Both the position numbers and the translations under genes were made by a program. A stretch of DNA of 64,000 bases from assembly GCA_963743015.1 (NCBI GenBank), contig CAVUOD010000004.1, positions 62,001 to 126,000 on the forward strand. Direction: 5' to 3'. Position 1 is the first letter of the stretch. Each line of letters begins with the position of its first letter. Under the pieces are notes generated by a model. The model did no database searches, had not been told where the DNA came from, and saw nothing but the letters and a program-made list of their open reading frames with translations. Origin of the DNA: CAVSRC01 sp963743015 (GTDB taxonomy: Bacteria; Pseudomonadota; Alphaproteobacteria; Rhizobiales; Kaistiaceae). Below, one piece after another: positions 17,383-28,675 of this stretch.

Positions 17383-17473
17383 GGATCGACTCTCCTTCGC
17401 ATGCCGGCGCCGATCGCCCGACGTCGGGCAGATATACTATCGTTTTCGATTTTTGTCGATTTTTTTCATTTTA
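17383..17473 (-). promoter_or_regulatory. Promoter/operator region of the isomerase-transketolase-kinase genes
   Basis: T-rich direct repeats ATCGTTTTCGATTTTTGTCG at 17439-17458, continuing as ATTTTTTTCATTTT, resemble DeoR-family operators built from TTTCG units. A perfect palindrome GCCCGACGTCGGGC is at 17416-17429. On the minus strand a TAGTATAT stretch could be a -10 box. Similar T-rich TTTCG patches precede the binding-protein gene and the DeoR gene of the same locus. Confidence 0.55.
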
Positions 17474-18537
17474 TTACGTTTGCGCCTGGAGCGCCAGGCG
17501 GTGGTGCATGCGCTGCTGGACCTGGTCGAGCACGACCGCGGCGATGATCACCAGGCCCTTGATGACCATCTGCCAGAACGAGCTGACGCCGAGCATGACC
17601 ATGCCGTCGCCGAGCACGCCGATGACGAAGGCGCCGATCACCGTACCCCAGATCGTGCCGCGGCCACCCATCAGGCTGGTGCCGCCGAGCACGGCGGCGG
17701 CGATCGCGTTGAGCTCGAAGGTTTCGCCGGCGGCCGGATGCGACGCGACAAGTTCCGAGGCGATGATCAGGCCGGCGAAGGCAGCGCAGAAGCCGGAGAT
17801 CATGTAGACGGCCAGCTTGATCAGATTGACGCGGACGCCGGACAATGCCGCGGCGCGCTCGTTGCCGCCCACCGCATAGACGTAGCGACCGAACGGCGTG
17901 CGCCCCGCGATATAGGCCGCCACCAGCGCGAACACCGCCATGGCGTAAATGGACAGCGGAACATGGAGAAGCTCGCCGGCGCCGAGGATCGGGAAGCCCT
18001 GGTTGCCGAGGTCGGCCGTGCCGACGAGATTGGGGAAAGTGCGGCCATTGGAAATGAGCAGGGCGGCGCCGCGGGCTATGTAAAGCGTGCCGAGCGTGGC
18101 GATGAACGGAGCCACACCCAGCTGCGTGATCAACAGCCCGCTGAACAGGCCGATCCCGACGCCGACGGCAAGCGCGATGAGCATTGTCTCGATGGCGCTC
18201 GGATAGATGGTGAAGCCGAGCCAGCCGACATGAATGCCCTGGGTGAGCATCGCGCCGGCAACCATGCCGGAAATGCCCACGATGGAGCCGACGGAAAGGT
18301 CGATGCCCGCGGTCAGGATGACGAAGGTCTGGCCGATGCCGAGGATGGCGTAGATCGCGACATGCTTGGCGACGATCAGCAGCGTTTCGATATCGAGGAA
18401 GTTGGGCGCGGTGACGCTGAAATAGGCGAAGACGACGGCGAGCGCGATCAGCGTGCGCAGCCTCATGATGAGCAGCATGAAGGAATGCTGCCGTTGGCGC
18501 GACTGGGCGGGGGTGGACACGGCTGTGTCTGGCGCGG

Positions 18538-18541
<4 letters not shown>
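17474..18541 (-). CDS. Ribose-type ABC transporter permease (RbsC family)
   Basis: Inner-membrane permease of the CUT2 sugar ABC family, 355 residues. Visible family motifs include ILTAGIDLSVGSIVGISGMVAG, GLFSGLLITQLGVAPFIATLGTLYIARG, and the C-terminal FELNAIAAAVLGGTSLMGGRGTIWGTVIGAFVIGVLGDG. Eight to ten hydrophobic helices are predicted and the N-terminus is polar. The start overlaps the ATPase stop. It forms the channel with the RbsA-like ATPase and binding protein of the same operon. Confidence 0.93.
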
Positions 18542-20099
<1,558 letters not shown>

Positions 20100-20103
<4 letters not shown>

Positions 20104-20738
20104 TGCGAGTTTCCTCCGACGGAGAGCAGCACCGGCGTGACGGTGAGCGGCGCGCTGCCGGACGGCGCCGTCGCCGCGCCGGCAAACGAGACGGTCTTGC
20201 CCTTGGCGTCAGCCATCTTCTTGGCCAGGCCTGCCGTCGCCTTGTCGTTCAGCGCGCGTGACACCTCGGCATAGTCGATCTGATTGACGAACTCGCCGAA
20301 GGAGATGAACGGCATGCCGTCTCTGATCGCGGTGCCGAAGATGACCGGACCGATCTGCAGCACGACGTCGGTCGGTTTGCCGTCGACGGTCACTTCAACC
20401 GTCGCGGTGCCGTGGCGCGAGGCAACATCGACCGCGGTGACGGTCCCCTCGCCCTTGACAAGATAGGTCCATGGCTGGCCTTCGCCGGCGCGACGGCCGT
20501 ACTGCTTGCCGGCGGCGTCGGGATCCTTGGCGATCGCCGCGAGTATGGTGCCGACGTCGATCGGCGCCGTCTGCATCACCGGGATCACCTTCGCGTCCCA
20601 GTTCTTCTCGACGTAGGTCTTGGCGTTGAACGCGCCGCCGTCGGCGCTCTTGTCGCTGTCGTATTTTATCTTGCAGCCTGCCACGCCCGACACGGCAATT
20701 GCCAGGATCGCGACGACCGAAACCAGACGTAGTCTCAT
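20100..20738 (-). CDS. DUF2291 family lipoprotein of a sugar ABC operon
   Basis: Predicted lipoprotein, 212 residues. The signal peptide MRLRLVSVVAILAIAVSGVAGC ends in a lipobox whose cysteine is residue 22. The mature protein has the DUF2291 pattern: FNAKTYVEKNWDAKVIPVMQ, YLVKGEGTVTAVDVASRHGTATVEV, IQ-type GPVIFGTAIRDGMPFISFGEFVNQIDYAEVSRALND. Genes of this family recur between the binding protein and ATPase of ribose-type operons, but their biochemical job is not established. It is coupled to the ATPase gene (ATGA). A role at the membrane in transporter function or sugar handling is inferred from location only. Confidence 0.85.
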
Positions 20739-20792
20739 GACGCCCGCCGATGCCTCTGCCCCAGACGGCCGCCGCCGTCAGATGGTCCAGCC

Positions 20793-20824
20793 GGAATCCA
20801 CGCGCTTGGCGGCGCGTGGATTCC
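20793..20824 (-). other. Intercistronic hairpin after the binding-protein gene
   Basis: Perfect 13-base arms GGAATCCACGCGC (20793-20805) and GCGCGTGGATTCC (20812-20824) with a 6-base loop, the strongest hairpin noticed in the window. It starts 17 bases after the binding-protein stop and ends before the lipoprotein gene. With no T-tract it probably protects the binding-protein mRNA or causes partial termination. Confidence 0.7.
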
Positions 20825-20840
20825 TCGTGCGCTGATTCAA

Positions 20841-21785
20841 CTACTTCGCGAGAGTGAAGTTGTTGAGTTTGGCGGCATTGGCCTTGGTGATGAGGACGCA
20901 GTCGATCGACTGCTTCTCGGGCTGCGACGCCTTGCCGTTCTTCAGGTATTCGTCGGCCTGGACGACGGCCAGCTGGGCGATCTCGAATGCCGGCTGCAGC
21001 ACGGTGGCGGCGATGTTGCCGGCCTCGATCTGGTCGCGCACGTCGTTGCTGCCGTCGAAGCCGACGACAACCACGTCCTTGCGCCCGGCGGCAACCAGCG
21101 CCGCGGACGCGCCCATCGCCATGGTGTCGTTGCCGGAGATGACCCCCTTGATGTCGGGGTTGGCCTGGAGGATCAACTCCATCTTCGAATAGGCCTCGGT
21201 CTGATCCCAGTTGGCGCTCTGCCGCGCCACCATCTTCAGATCCGGGTATTGGTCGATGATGTCGTGATAGCCCTTCGAGCGGACGCCGGCATTGGTGTCG
21301 GATTCCTTGCCGACCAGTTCCGCGAAGTTGCCCTTCTCGCCCATCAGCTTGACGAACTCCTCAGCGCCGAGGGTGGCACCCTGGTAGTTGTTCGAGACGA
21401 TCTGCGCGACGGCAACGCCGGTCTTGTTGATCTCACGGTCGATGAGGAAGGACGGAATGCCTGCATCCTTCGCCTTCTGGACGGCCGCGATCGACGCATC
21501 GGCGCCGGCATTGTCCAGAATGATCGCCGCGGCCTTGCGGGCGATCGCCGTGTCGAACAGCTGGTTCTGCTTGTTGGCATCGTCGTCGTGGACGAGCACG
21601 AGCGTGTCGTAGCCGAGTTCCTTCGCCTTGGCCTCGGCCGCGCTGGCTTCGGTGGCAAAGAACGGATTGTCATGCGACGGAGTGATGATGGCGATCAGCT
21701 TGCCGTTGCCCGCAGCCATTGCGGGAACCGCCGATGCCGCAAATGCAATCACGGCCGCGGTCGCGACCTTGCTGAGCAAATGCAT
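20841..21785 (-). CDS. Ribose-type periplasmic sugar-binding protein
   Basis: Periplasmic binding protein of the RbsB family, 314 residues. The start at 21785 (MHLLSKV) has an excellent GGGAGGAACAC in front, so a longer upstream frame is rejected. The signal peptide AAVIAFAASAVPAMAA ends near residue 24. Family motifs follow: IAIITPSHDNPFFATEASAAEAKAKELGYDT, AAIILDNAGADAS, IPSFLIDREI, IKGVISGNDTMAMGASAALVAAG and VVVVGFDGSNDVRDQIEAG. It is the first gene of the transporter operon. The downstream enzymes suggest a pentose or tetrose-like sugar as ligand. Confidence 0.93.
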   Translation of the reverse strand: MHLLSKVATAAVIAFAASAVPAMAAGNGKLIAIITPSHDNPFFATEASAAEAKAKELGYDTLVLVHDDDANKQNQLFDTAIARKAAAIILDNAGADASIAAVQKAKDAGIPSFLIDREINKTGVAVAQIVSNNYQGATLGAEEFVKLMGEKGNFAELVGKESDTNAGVRSKGYHDIIDQYPDLKMVARQSANWDQTEAYSKMELILQANPDIKGVISGNDTMAMGASAALVAAGRKDVVVVGFDGSNDVRDQIEAGNIAATVLQPAFEIAQLAVVQADEYLKNGKASQPEKQSIDCVLITKANAAKLNNFTLAK

Positions 21786-22045
21786 GTGTTCCTCCCAGAG
21801 AACCATTGGGCCCTGCGCCATGAGCCTGCCTTTTTTGCGCGCCGGCATGTTTAGCATTCCGGTGCCGATTTCCAAACTAATTTTTTTCTTTGTTTTCGGT
21901 TTTTTTCGTTCGCAAGCCCGACCATCGCCGGCGCGACGCCGCGGCGGGGCCTTCGCATGCGATCGCCACGGGCAGCCGACCGACGTCAGCCCCGTCGGCC
22001 CCGATTCCCGGGGATAACCGGCCTGTCGTTGCGCGACGCAGGCGC
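21786..22045. promoter_or_regulatory. Promoter region of the ribose-type operon with T-rich repeats
   Basis: No gene fits here. At 21880-21912 a T-rich tract with TTTG-TTTTCGG-TTTTTTTCGTTCG repeats resembles the patches at 17439-17476 and 23048-23070. It lies about 100 bases upstream of the binding-protein start and is a candidate site for the neighbouring DeoR regulator. Confidence 0.45.
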
Positions 22046-22900
22046 CTACTGAGCGATGACGATCTCGATGCCCATCTTCTCGATGGCGCGCCGATCCTCG
22101 TCGCGGATGCCGGCATCGGTGATCAGGCGATTGACCAGCGTGAACGGCCCGAGGACCGCGAAGGACATGCGGCCGATCTTGGTGGAATCGGCCACCAGGA
22201 TGATCTCGCGTGCCGCTTTGATCATGGCGCGCTTGACGTAGAGGTCGGCAAAGGCCGGGAAAGTCAGGCCGGCATCGAGCGAGGCCCCGGCGGTCGCCAG
22301 AAACAGCTTCTCGGCAAAGATGTTCTCGAAATAGCCGGCCGATTTCTCGCCGCTCAGCGACAGCGTCGGCGCCTTGAACTGCCCGCCGGGCATGTGGATC
22401 GTGCAGGAGGGGTTTACGCCCAGGATCAGCGCGATGTTGAGCGCGTTGGTGATGACGTGCAGATCCTGCCGTTTCATCAGGTTTCGCGCGACTTCCGTGG
22501 TCGTCGAGCCGGCATCGAGAATGATCGTCTCGCCATCGTTGACAAGCGCGGCAGCGACGCGGCCGATGGCGCGCTTGGCGTCCATGTTGACCAGATGATG
22601 TAGCGCCAGGGCCTGCACCTGCTGCGGCATGGTGGCGAGGAACGCGCCGCCGTGCTCGCGGACGATGTAGCCTTCGCTCTCAAGGCGCTCGAGGTCCTGG
22701 CGGATGGTCGGCTCGGAGACGCTGAACGCCTCGCTCAGCACCCGGACGCGGGCGCTGCCTTCCTCCTGCAGCCAATCGAGAATGCGCCGGCGACGCGTCT
22801 CGGCAAGCAGGTTGCTTCCCCGCGGACGTTTGGCCACCGCAGAAGCACCGGAGGCGGCTCTGCCGCGACTGGACCGCGCTGATTCGCCCGTGCTTTGCAT
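22046..22900 (-). CDS. DeoR-family transcriptional regulator
   Basis: DeoR/GlpR-type repressor, 284 residues. After a basic N-terminal tail, the helix-turn-helix is at about residues 35-85 (RRRRILDWLQEEGSARVRVLSEAFSVSEPTIRQDLERLESEGYIVREHGGA). The sugar-phosphate sensing domain follows, with ILDAGSTTTEVARNL, VITNALNIALIL, and LVADSTKIGRMSFAVLGPF. Family members usually sense phosphorylated intermediates. It is the first gene upstream of the ribose-type operon on the same strand. The likely targets are this operon and the isomerase-transketolase-kinase genes, both preceded by T-rich TTTCG repeats like the one upstream of its own start. Confidence 0.9.
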   Translation of the reverse strand: MQSTGESARSSRGRAASGASAVAKRPRGSNLLAETRRRRILDWLQEEGSARVRVLSEAFSVSEPTIRQDLERLESEGYIVREHGGAFLATMPQQVQALALHHLVNMDAKRAIGRVAAALVNDGETIILDAGSTTTEVARNLMKRQDLHVITNALNIALILGVNPSCTIHMPGGQFKAPTLSLSGEKSAGYFENIFAEKLFLATAGASLDAGLTFPAFADLYVKRAMIKAAREIILVADSTKIGRMSFAVLGPFTLVNRLITDAGIRDEDRRAIEKMGIEIVIAQ

Positions 22901-23228
22901 ACTTCTTTCCTACCACAAGCCGACCGTGCGCCAACGCGCCACCGAGGGCAGCGGCCGCCTCCCGCGCGCCTGCCGACCAACCGCCATAGCCGTGGTTGCC
23001 ATTGCAGTTGGACGCAGCACAACCGCGCGAACTCTCCATCTATGCGCCAAAATGAAAAATATCGAAAGAATTCTTAGGACAATACACCCTGACTTGGTCC
23101 GCCGGGTGTTTGCGATAAATCCGCGCCCTCGCCGGCCACGTGACTTCAGCTTGTGCCAGTCCACCGGCAGCGGTGAATGATCGCCGCAGATCGGGGTGAG
23201 CTTGCCAAGGCCATAGCGCGGAACGTTG
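22901..23228. promoter_or_regulatory. Intergenic region with candidate DeoR site
   Basis: No coding sequence is supported in these 328 bases. At 23048-23070 the reverse strand reads TTCTTTCGATATTTTTCATT, close to the TTTCGATTTTT...TTTCATTTT pattern upstream of the isomerase gene. It lies about 150 bases before the DeoR start, so autoregulation is plausible. The rest is GC-rich with no recognised feature. Confidence 0.4.
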
Positions 23229-24007
23229 TCAGCCCGCCGCCATGTTCCTCGGCTTCCAACCCTCGGGCAGGCGGCTGAGGATGATGAGGCTGAGGATGTC
23301 GTCCTGGGTCACTTCGCCGATCGGGTGCATGCCGACATTGACGCCGTTCTTCATCACCATCACCCGGTCGCACAGCTCGAACACGTCGTGCATGTCGTGG
23401 CTGACAAGAAAAATGCCGATGCCCTCATCGCGCAGCTTGCGCATCAGGTCGTCGACCATCTGCGTTTCCGAGGGACCGAGGGCGGCCGTCGGTTCGTCCA
23501 TGATCAGGATGCGGGCATTGAAATACAGCGCGCGCGCAATGGCGATGACCTGGCGCTGCCCGCCCGACATGTTGCGCACGATGTCGGTGATATTCTTGAA
23601 ATGGGGATTGAGGCGCTGAAGCACCTTGCGGGCCTCGCTCTCCATGCGCTTCTTGTCGAGCGTACCGTATTTGGTCTTGAGTTCGCGCCCGAGGAACAGA
23701 TTGGCCGGCGCGTCGAGATGATCGGCCAGTGCCAGGGTCTGGTAGATGGTCTCGATGCCGAATTCCGCGCCTCGATCGGGGTGCTGATCTCGGCCTTGCT
23801 GCCTTCGATGAAAATTTCGCCGCTGGTGCGTTCCATGGCGCCCGAGAGGATGCGCATCAGGCACGACTTGCCGGCGCCGTTGTGCCCGAGCACGCCGACG
23901 ATCTCGCCGGGATGAAGGTCGATCGACACATCCTCGACCGCATGGACGCCGCCGAACTGCTTGAAGATGTGCTTCATCTCCACAAGCGGAGTCGAACCGT
24001 TCTTCAT
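23229..24007 (-). CDS. Ribose-type ABC transporter ATP-binding protein, single domain (frameshift near 23767)
   Basis: Cytoplasmic ATPase of a CUT2-like importer, about 260 residues once joined. The first part (from ATG 24007, preceded by GGGGAGCAGGT) holds Walker A VLGHNGAGKSCLMRILSGAM; the second, in another frame, holds FGIETIYQTLALADHLD, the signature MSGGQRQVIAIARAL and Walker B ILIMDEPTAALGP. The junction is at 23766-23769 inside a GCGCGG stretch, and one missing base restores GCGC-GAA-TTC and the conserved sequence. A sequencing error is the simplest explanation. Only one ATPase domain is present, unlike RbsA. It is the last gene of the tagatose/polyol operon. Confidence 0.82.
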
Positions 24008-24017
24008 ACCTGCTCCC

Positions 24018-25296
24018 CTATTGCGCGCTCGGAGATATCCGGCCGAGGCCGGCATCGAAATAGGCGGCAAGAACATTCGAGATGCGGCCAAGCGACAGGT
24101 CCTCGGGCCGGTTGCTGGCCCCGGAGCGGACGCTCTCGTAACACTCCGGCAGATATTGGCTGATCACCGCATCGGGCACGCCGCCGGAAAGATTGCCGAG
24201 AAGCCGCTTGTGCGCTTCGGCTACCCTGGGATGGCCGAGATAGTAGCGGGCGCGGTCGGAATAGCTGAAGATCAGCTTGTAGGACACCGCCGCTTCGTCG
24301 CCGGCATAATAGCTCTTCCAGTAGTCCGGTTCGGCCCGCATGGTTTCGGTGAGCACCGCCCGGAAGTTCGACGGCCGGGCGGGATTGGCCTCGCGCTCCG
24401 CCGCTTCCAGCGCCAGAAGGCTCTCGCGCAGGGCAAAGGTCAGCCACGGCCCCACCTTGAGAATGTAGAAATGGTTCTCGACCAGCCGCCTGAGATTGGC
24501 CGGCGACTGGTAGTCGGTCGAATGGGCCTCGAAGACCATGCCGTCATGGCGGCGGATGACCTCCCTGAGCCCCTTGTCGCCGGGATAGTTTTCGACGGCG
24601 TCGTCCGAAAACTCGACGCCCGGCTGCACGACGAGCCCGACGACCCGCGACCAGGCGTCCTTGAGCCCGGCGTCGAGAAAGGTGCTTTCAAAGACCTGCA
24701 GGGTGCGTTCGGCGTCGGCCGGCGAGGTCGGGTGCATCCCCTCCTCCTCCACGGCGCCGCCGGGCGTCGGCACCTCGGTGCCGATGATGTAGACCGGCGG
24801 CGTGGCGGAGACATGGGCTTCGCAGATCTTGGCCAGCCGGGCGCAGCGGTTCGCCACCACCTCGTCGGAAAGGGGCGCGCTGTCGTCGGCGCACACGAAG
24901 CTGGCGTCGAGGTGAATCTTTTCGTAGCCGGCCGAGACATAGGCGGCCATCAGCGTTTCTGCTTCGGACATGGCCGTTTCGGCCGGGCCCTTCTGCCAGC
25001 GATTGGGGCCGAGATGGTCGCCGCCAAGCAGGATGCGATCCTTGGGGAAACCTTCCCTGTCGGCAAGCGAACGAACCATGGCGACGAAATCCGCCGGCTT
25101 CATGCCGGTATAGCCGCCATATTGATCGACCTGGTTCGAGGTCGATTCGATCAAGGGCAAACTGGTCCCTGTCGCGGGCAACGCGGAACAGCGCCCGCAT
25201 GACGTCGGGATGGGCCGAGCAGACCGAGACGGCGACGCCGGAACCGTCCGTCCGGTTCCGCTGGAGCGCAACCAAAAACTCTTCTTGCGCCGACAT
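24018..25296 (-). CDS. gatZ: GatZ/KbaZ-like tagatose-bisphosphate aldolase subunit (frameshift near 25154)
   Basis: Member of the D-tagatose-1,6-bisphosphate aldolase GatZ/KbaZ family, about 425 residues joined. The N-terminal MSAQEEFLVALQRNRTDG... VMRALFRVARDRDQFAL is in one frame. The body, IESTSNQVDQYGGYTGMKPADF, ILLGGDHLGPNRWQ, HLDASFVCADD and VYIIGTEVPTPGG, is in another. An extra T in CCCTTGATC (25152-25156) explains the break. In enteric bacteria GatZ supports the catalytic subunit GatY, but no GatY gene is here. In Agrobacterium-type altritol/galactitol pathways GatZ homologues act without GatY, so this one may be catalytic itself. It lies between the binding protein and the ATPase gene. 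Confidence 0.85.
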
Positions 25297-25332
25297 ATTC
25301 AACTCGCTCTGCCCTTTTCGGCCCCAGGCGGC

Positions 25333-25366
25333 GTTCGGGGCGCCCCGGCAAAGGCGCGCCCCGAAC
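25333..25366 (-). other. Intercistronic hairpin after the binding-protein gene
   Basis: Perfect 11-base arms GTTCGGGGCGC (25333-25343) and GCGCCCCGAAC (25356-25366) with a 12-base loop, 15 bases after the binding-protein stop. No T-tract follows. It sits between the binding-protein gene and gatZ and is a likely mRNA-stabilising or attenuating element. Confidence 0.65.
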
Positions 25367-25380
25367 TCTTCTTGCACAGA

Positions 25381-26340
25381 TTAGTAGAGAACGTTCTGCG
25401 CTTCCGGAGAGTCGATATTGTCCTTGGTGACAATGACGACGCCGGTGTTGATGAACTTCTCGACGGTCTTGCCGGCAATGATGTCGCCGAGGGCCTTCAC
25501 GCCGAGCTCGCCCATCTGGTAGGAGCCCTGGACGGCGATGGCATCGAGGGTGCCGTCCTTGACCATGTCCTGCAGGTCCTTGTTGCCGTCGAAGCCGACC
25601 GCCTCGATCTTGCCGGACTTGCCGGCCTGCTGGATGGCGCGGCCCATGCCGACAGCGGTCGGCTCGTTGGCGCCGAAGATGCCGACGAGGTCAGGATTGG
25701 CGGCCAGAACGTCGGTGGTCTGGTCGAGGGCCTTGGCCATCTGGGCCTCGGAATAGTAGGTCCCGACGATCTCGAGCTTGGAGTTCTTCGCGATATAGTC
25801 CTTGAAGCCGCCGACGCGACCGATTTCCGAACCCACGCCCGCGACATAGGACATGACGGCGATCTTGCCGGTGGTGCCGGCCTTCTCGATCAGCCGCTTG
25901 GCGCAGAGCTGACCGGCCGCGTTGTTGTCGGTGGCCAGAAACGACTGGTAGTAATCCTTGGCGCTGTCGGCCAGCATCGAGTTGATGATGACGACCGGAA
26001 TGCCGGCTTCATGGGCCGCCTTGACCGGCGGGATCAGGGCTTCCGGATCGGACGCCGCCAGAACGATGCCCGCGACCCCGCGGTTGACGGCGTTCTGAAC
26101 CATATTGACTTCCTCGGCCACCTGCGTCTCGGCGGCGGGTCCCTGGAAGGTCATGGTGTAGCCCGGCAGCTCCTTGATGGCCGCCGAAGCGCCCTTGTTC
26201 ACGTTCTGCCAGAAGTTCGAATTCGTGGTCTTGACGATGACCGCGATTTCCTTCGACTGGGCCATTGCCGGGCCAGCCAGACCTGCGACCATGCCGACGG
26301 CCATGAGGCCGAGGGCCAGTTTCTTCACAGTATGCGTCAT
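25381..26340 (-). CDS. Periplasmic sugar/polyol-binding protein (RbsB family)
   Basis: Binding protein of a CUT2 ABC importer, 319 residues, with signal peptide MTHTVKKLALGLMAVGMVAG...AMAQ cleaved near residue 28. Typical type 1 binding-protein motifs follow: IAVIVKTTNSNFWQNVNKGASAA, GIVLAASDPEALIPPVKAAHEAGIPVV, VGIFGANEPTAVGMGRAIQQAG and IEAVGFDGNKDLQDMVKDG. Context (sorbitol-type SDR, tagatose-type kinase relic, GatZ) suggests a hexitol or related polyol as ligand. It is separated from gatZ by a hairpin and from the permease gene by 46 bases. Confidence 0.92.
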   Translation of the reverse strand: MTHTVKKLALGLMAVGMVAGLAGPAMAQSKEIAVIVKTTNSNFWQNVNKGASAAIKELPGYTMTFQGPAAETQVAEEVNMVQNAVNRGVAGIVLAASDPEALIPPVKAAHEAGIPVVIINSMLADSAKDYYQSFLATDNNAAGQLCAKRLIEKAGTTGKIAVMSYVAGVGSEIGRVGGFKDYIAKNSKLEIVGTYYSEAQMAKALDQTTDVLAANPDLVGIFGANEPTAVGMGRAIQQAGKSGKIEAVGFDGNKDLQDMVKDGTLDAIAVQGSYQMGELGVKALGDIIAGKTVEKFINTGVVIVTKDNIDSPEAQNVLY

Positions 26341-26386
26341 GACGATGTCCTCCCGTTGACGACGCTACAAATATCGGCGTGACGCG

Positions 26387-27427
26387 CTATCTCCGGTTCC
26401 GCAGGTAGTCGATATAGACGGTACCGATGATGACGCAGCCGATTATGATCTGCTGAATGAACGACGAGACGCCGTTCATGTTCAGACCATTCCGGAGTAT
26501 TCCGATGACGAAGGCACCGATCATGGTGCCCGAGATGGTGCCGACGCCGCCCATCAGCGAAGCACCGCCGATCACCGATGCCGCAATGGCGTCGAGTTCG
26601 TAGGCAGATGCCTTCATTGGGCTGGGCGGTGACCAGGCGCGACATGAGCACGATGCCCGCCAGGCCGGCCATGAGCCCGGACAGGCCGTAGGCGAACATC
26701 TTGGTGCGCTCGACGTTGATGCCCGACAGGCGTGCGGCTTCCTCGTTGGAGCCGACGGCATAGATGTGCCGCCCCACCGGCAGCTGGCTCAGGATGAAGG
26801 CGACGACGATGGCGACCAGAACCAGCAGCACGACCGGGTAGGGAATGCCGGGAAAGACGACATGCGGAAGCCCGTTGGCGCCCTTTTCCAGGGTGCGGAA
26901 GAAGGAGCCGTTGCCGAGCACGCCGAACGCCTCGCCCAGTTGCGAAACCGGCGCGGCGCCGGTCAGTTGCAGCGCCGTGCCGCGAGCGATCAGCGTCATG
27001 CCGAGCGTGGCGATGAACGGCGCCAGCTTCATGCGGGTGACCACGAAACCGTTGATAAGCCCGCAGAAAGTGCCAATCACCAGCCCGGCACCCATGGCGG
27101 CGGGTACAGGCCAGCCTGCCTTGACCAGAAGGGCGGCTCCGGTGCCCGCCAGGGCCAGAACCGAGCCGACGCTAAGGTCGATGCCGCCGGTGATGATGAC
27201 GAGCGTTTCACCGACCCCAAGAAAACGATCGAGGTGGTCTGCAACGCCACCGTGATACCGTTGTTGACCGTGAAGAAGGCGTTGGCGGTGACCCCGAAGA
27301 TCGCGATCAACACAATCAGGCCGGCCAGTGCAGAGAATTTCTGCACCAGATCTTTGCGCCGCTGACTGGTCAGTCGGACCATTTCGACGCGTTCGGCGCT
27401 GGCTGCGCTTGTGCTGCCGTCGCTCAT
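26387..27427 (-). CDS. Ribose-type ABC transporter permease (two frameshifts)
   Basis: Inner-membrane permease of the RbsC family, about 346 residues when three frame segments are joined. The segments are MSDGSTSAASAERVEMVRLT...NNGITVALQTTSIVFLG; then GAGLVIGTFCGLINGFVVTRMKLAPFIATLGMTLIARG...LMSRLVTAQPNEG; then AYELDAIAASVIGGASLMGGVGTISGTMIGAFVIGILRNGLNMNGVSSF to the end. The breaks are at 27215-27218 (a run of four Cs on the plus strand that needs five) and 26605-26611 (one extra base). No protein sequence is lost at either, so both look like base-calling errors. It partners the binding protein just downstream. Confidence 0.82.
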
Positions 27428-27496
27428 CTCAGACCCTTGACCCTCGTCCCCTGCGGCGCCCTTGCCCGATCGCCCAGCGCCGCAGCGCGTGCTCGT

Positions 27497-28675
27497 TCAT
27501 CCCGCCAGTGCCGTGGTCGGCTGCCGGTAGCTCTTCAGATAGATGGCGCGCATATCCGCTTCGGTGGGCTTCACCGGATTGGCCGTGTGGTCCGGAAACG
27601 CCATGGCGTGCTTCAGAACCGGATCGAGATCGTTCGGCGAAATGCCGAAATCGTCCATGAAGCACCTGAGGTTGATGCGTTCCAGGAAGGTCGCGATGAC
27701 GGACGAGAAGGAGCGTGCGGCTTCCTCGTCAGTGCCGCTGCCGCCGAAGATCCGCGACACATTGGCGAACTTCTCCACCGCGCCCTTCCACGTGAAATCG
27801 GCGAAGGCCGGATAGATCAGCGCCAGGGATTCGCCGTGGCTGACCTGCGGATAGTGTCCGCTGATCGGCTGGCCGGCGGCATGGGGCAGCGTCGTGCCGA
27901 CATTGGCCAGGCAGATGCCGGCCAGCGTATCGGCCCAGGCGAGCTGTTCGCGCGCCTCGAGATCCGCGCCGTTGTCGATCACGCGCGGCAGATAGGTCGC
28001 CACCCGCTGGATCGCATCGAGGGCGAGCAGGTCGACATAGGGCTGCGCGGTGTCGTTGATGTAGGATTCGAAAGTATGGGTGAACACGTCGAACCCGGTC
28101 GCCGCCGTCACCTTGGGCGGCAGGCTCAACATCAGTTCCGGATCGATGATCGCGGCCCGGCACAACAGGTTGTCGTTCCACATCGCGGACTTGTCCTTGT
28201 CCGCAGTGTTGGTGAAGACCGAGACCTTCGAGGTCTGGGTTCCGGTGCCCGAGGTCGTGCTGATGGCAACGATCGGCAGCGTCGCCGAAGTCGGCGCCTT
28301 CTTGTAGTAGAGATAGTCCCAGGCCGTGCCCGGATGGGTCGCGGCCACCGCGATGGCCTTGGCCGTGTCGATGGCGCTGCCGCCCCCCATGCCGAGGCAA
28401 CCGTTGACCCGCGCCTCGCGCGCCCGCGCGGCACCTTGCTGAATGGCATCGAGCGTGGGATTGGGCGAAACATTGTCGAATTCGACGAAGGTAACGCCGG
28501 CCCGCGTCAGCGATTCGCGCACGTCCTGAACCAGGTCGGGAATGGCGGCGCGCAGGCCGGGATCAACAACGAACAGCACGTGGTCGGCGACGGCCTTGAC
28601 GACGTCTCCGGTGCGATTGCGAGAGCCGTTCCCGAAATGCAGTCGCGTCGGCTGGTAGAAATTGAAGCTCTTCAT
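27497..28675 (-). CDS. Iron-containing alcohol dehydrogenase
   Basis: NAD(P)-dependent group III (iron-type) alcohol dehydrogenase, 392 residues, normal length. The dinucleotide-binding motif GMGGGSAIDTAKAIA is near residues 96-109. The metal-binding aspartate and histidine lie in TGFDVFTHTFESYI (near 195), with further histidine ligands in LPHAAGQPISGHYPQVSHGESLAL (near 265-287). The start at 28675 overlaps the kinase relic stop (ATGA). In this polyol operon it may oxidise an alditol or reduce an aldehyde released by aldolase cleavage; the family is too broad to name a substrate. Confidence 0.9.
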   Translation of the reverse strand: MKSFNFYQPTRLHFGNGSRNRTGDVVKAVADHVLFVVDPGLRAAIPDLVQDVRESLTRAGVTFVEFDNVSPNPTLDAIQQGAARAREARVNGCLGMGGGSAIDTAKAIAVAATHPGTAWDYLYYKKAPTSATLPIVAISTTSGTGTQTSKVSVFTNTADKDKSAMWNDNLLCRAAIIDPELMLSLPPKVTAATGFDVFTHTFESYINDTAQPYVDLLALDAIQRVATYLPRVIDNGADLEAREQLAWADTLAGICLANVGTTLPHAAGQPISGHYPQVSHGESLALIYPAFADFTWKGAVEKFANVSRIFGGSGTDEEAARSFSSVIATFLERINLRCFMDDFGISPNDLDPVLKHAMAFPDHTANPVKPTEADMRAIYLKSYRQPTTALAG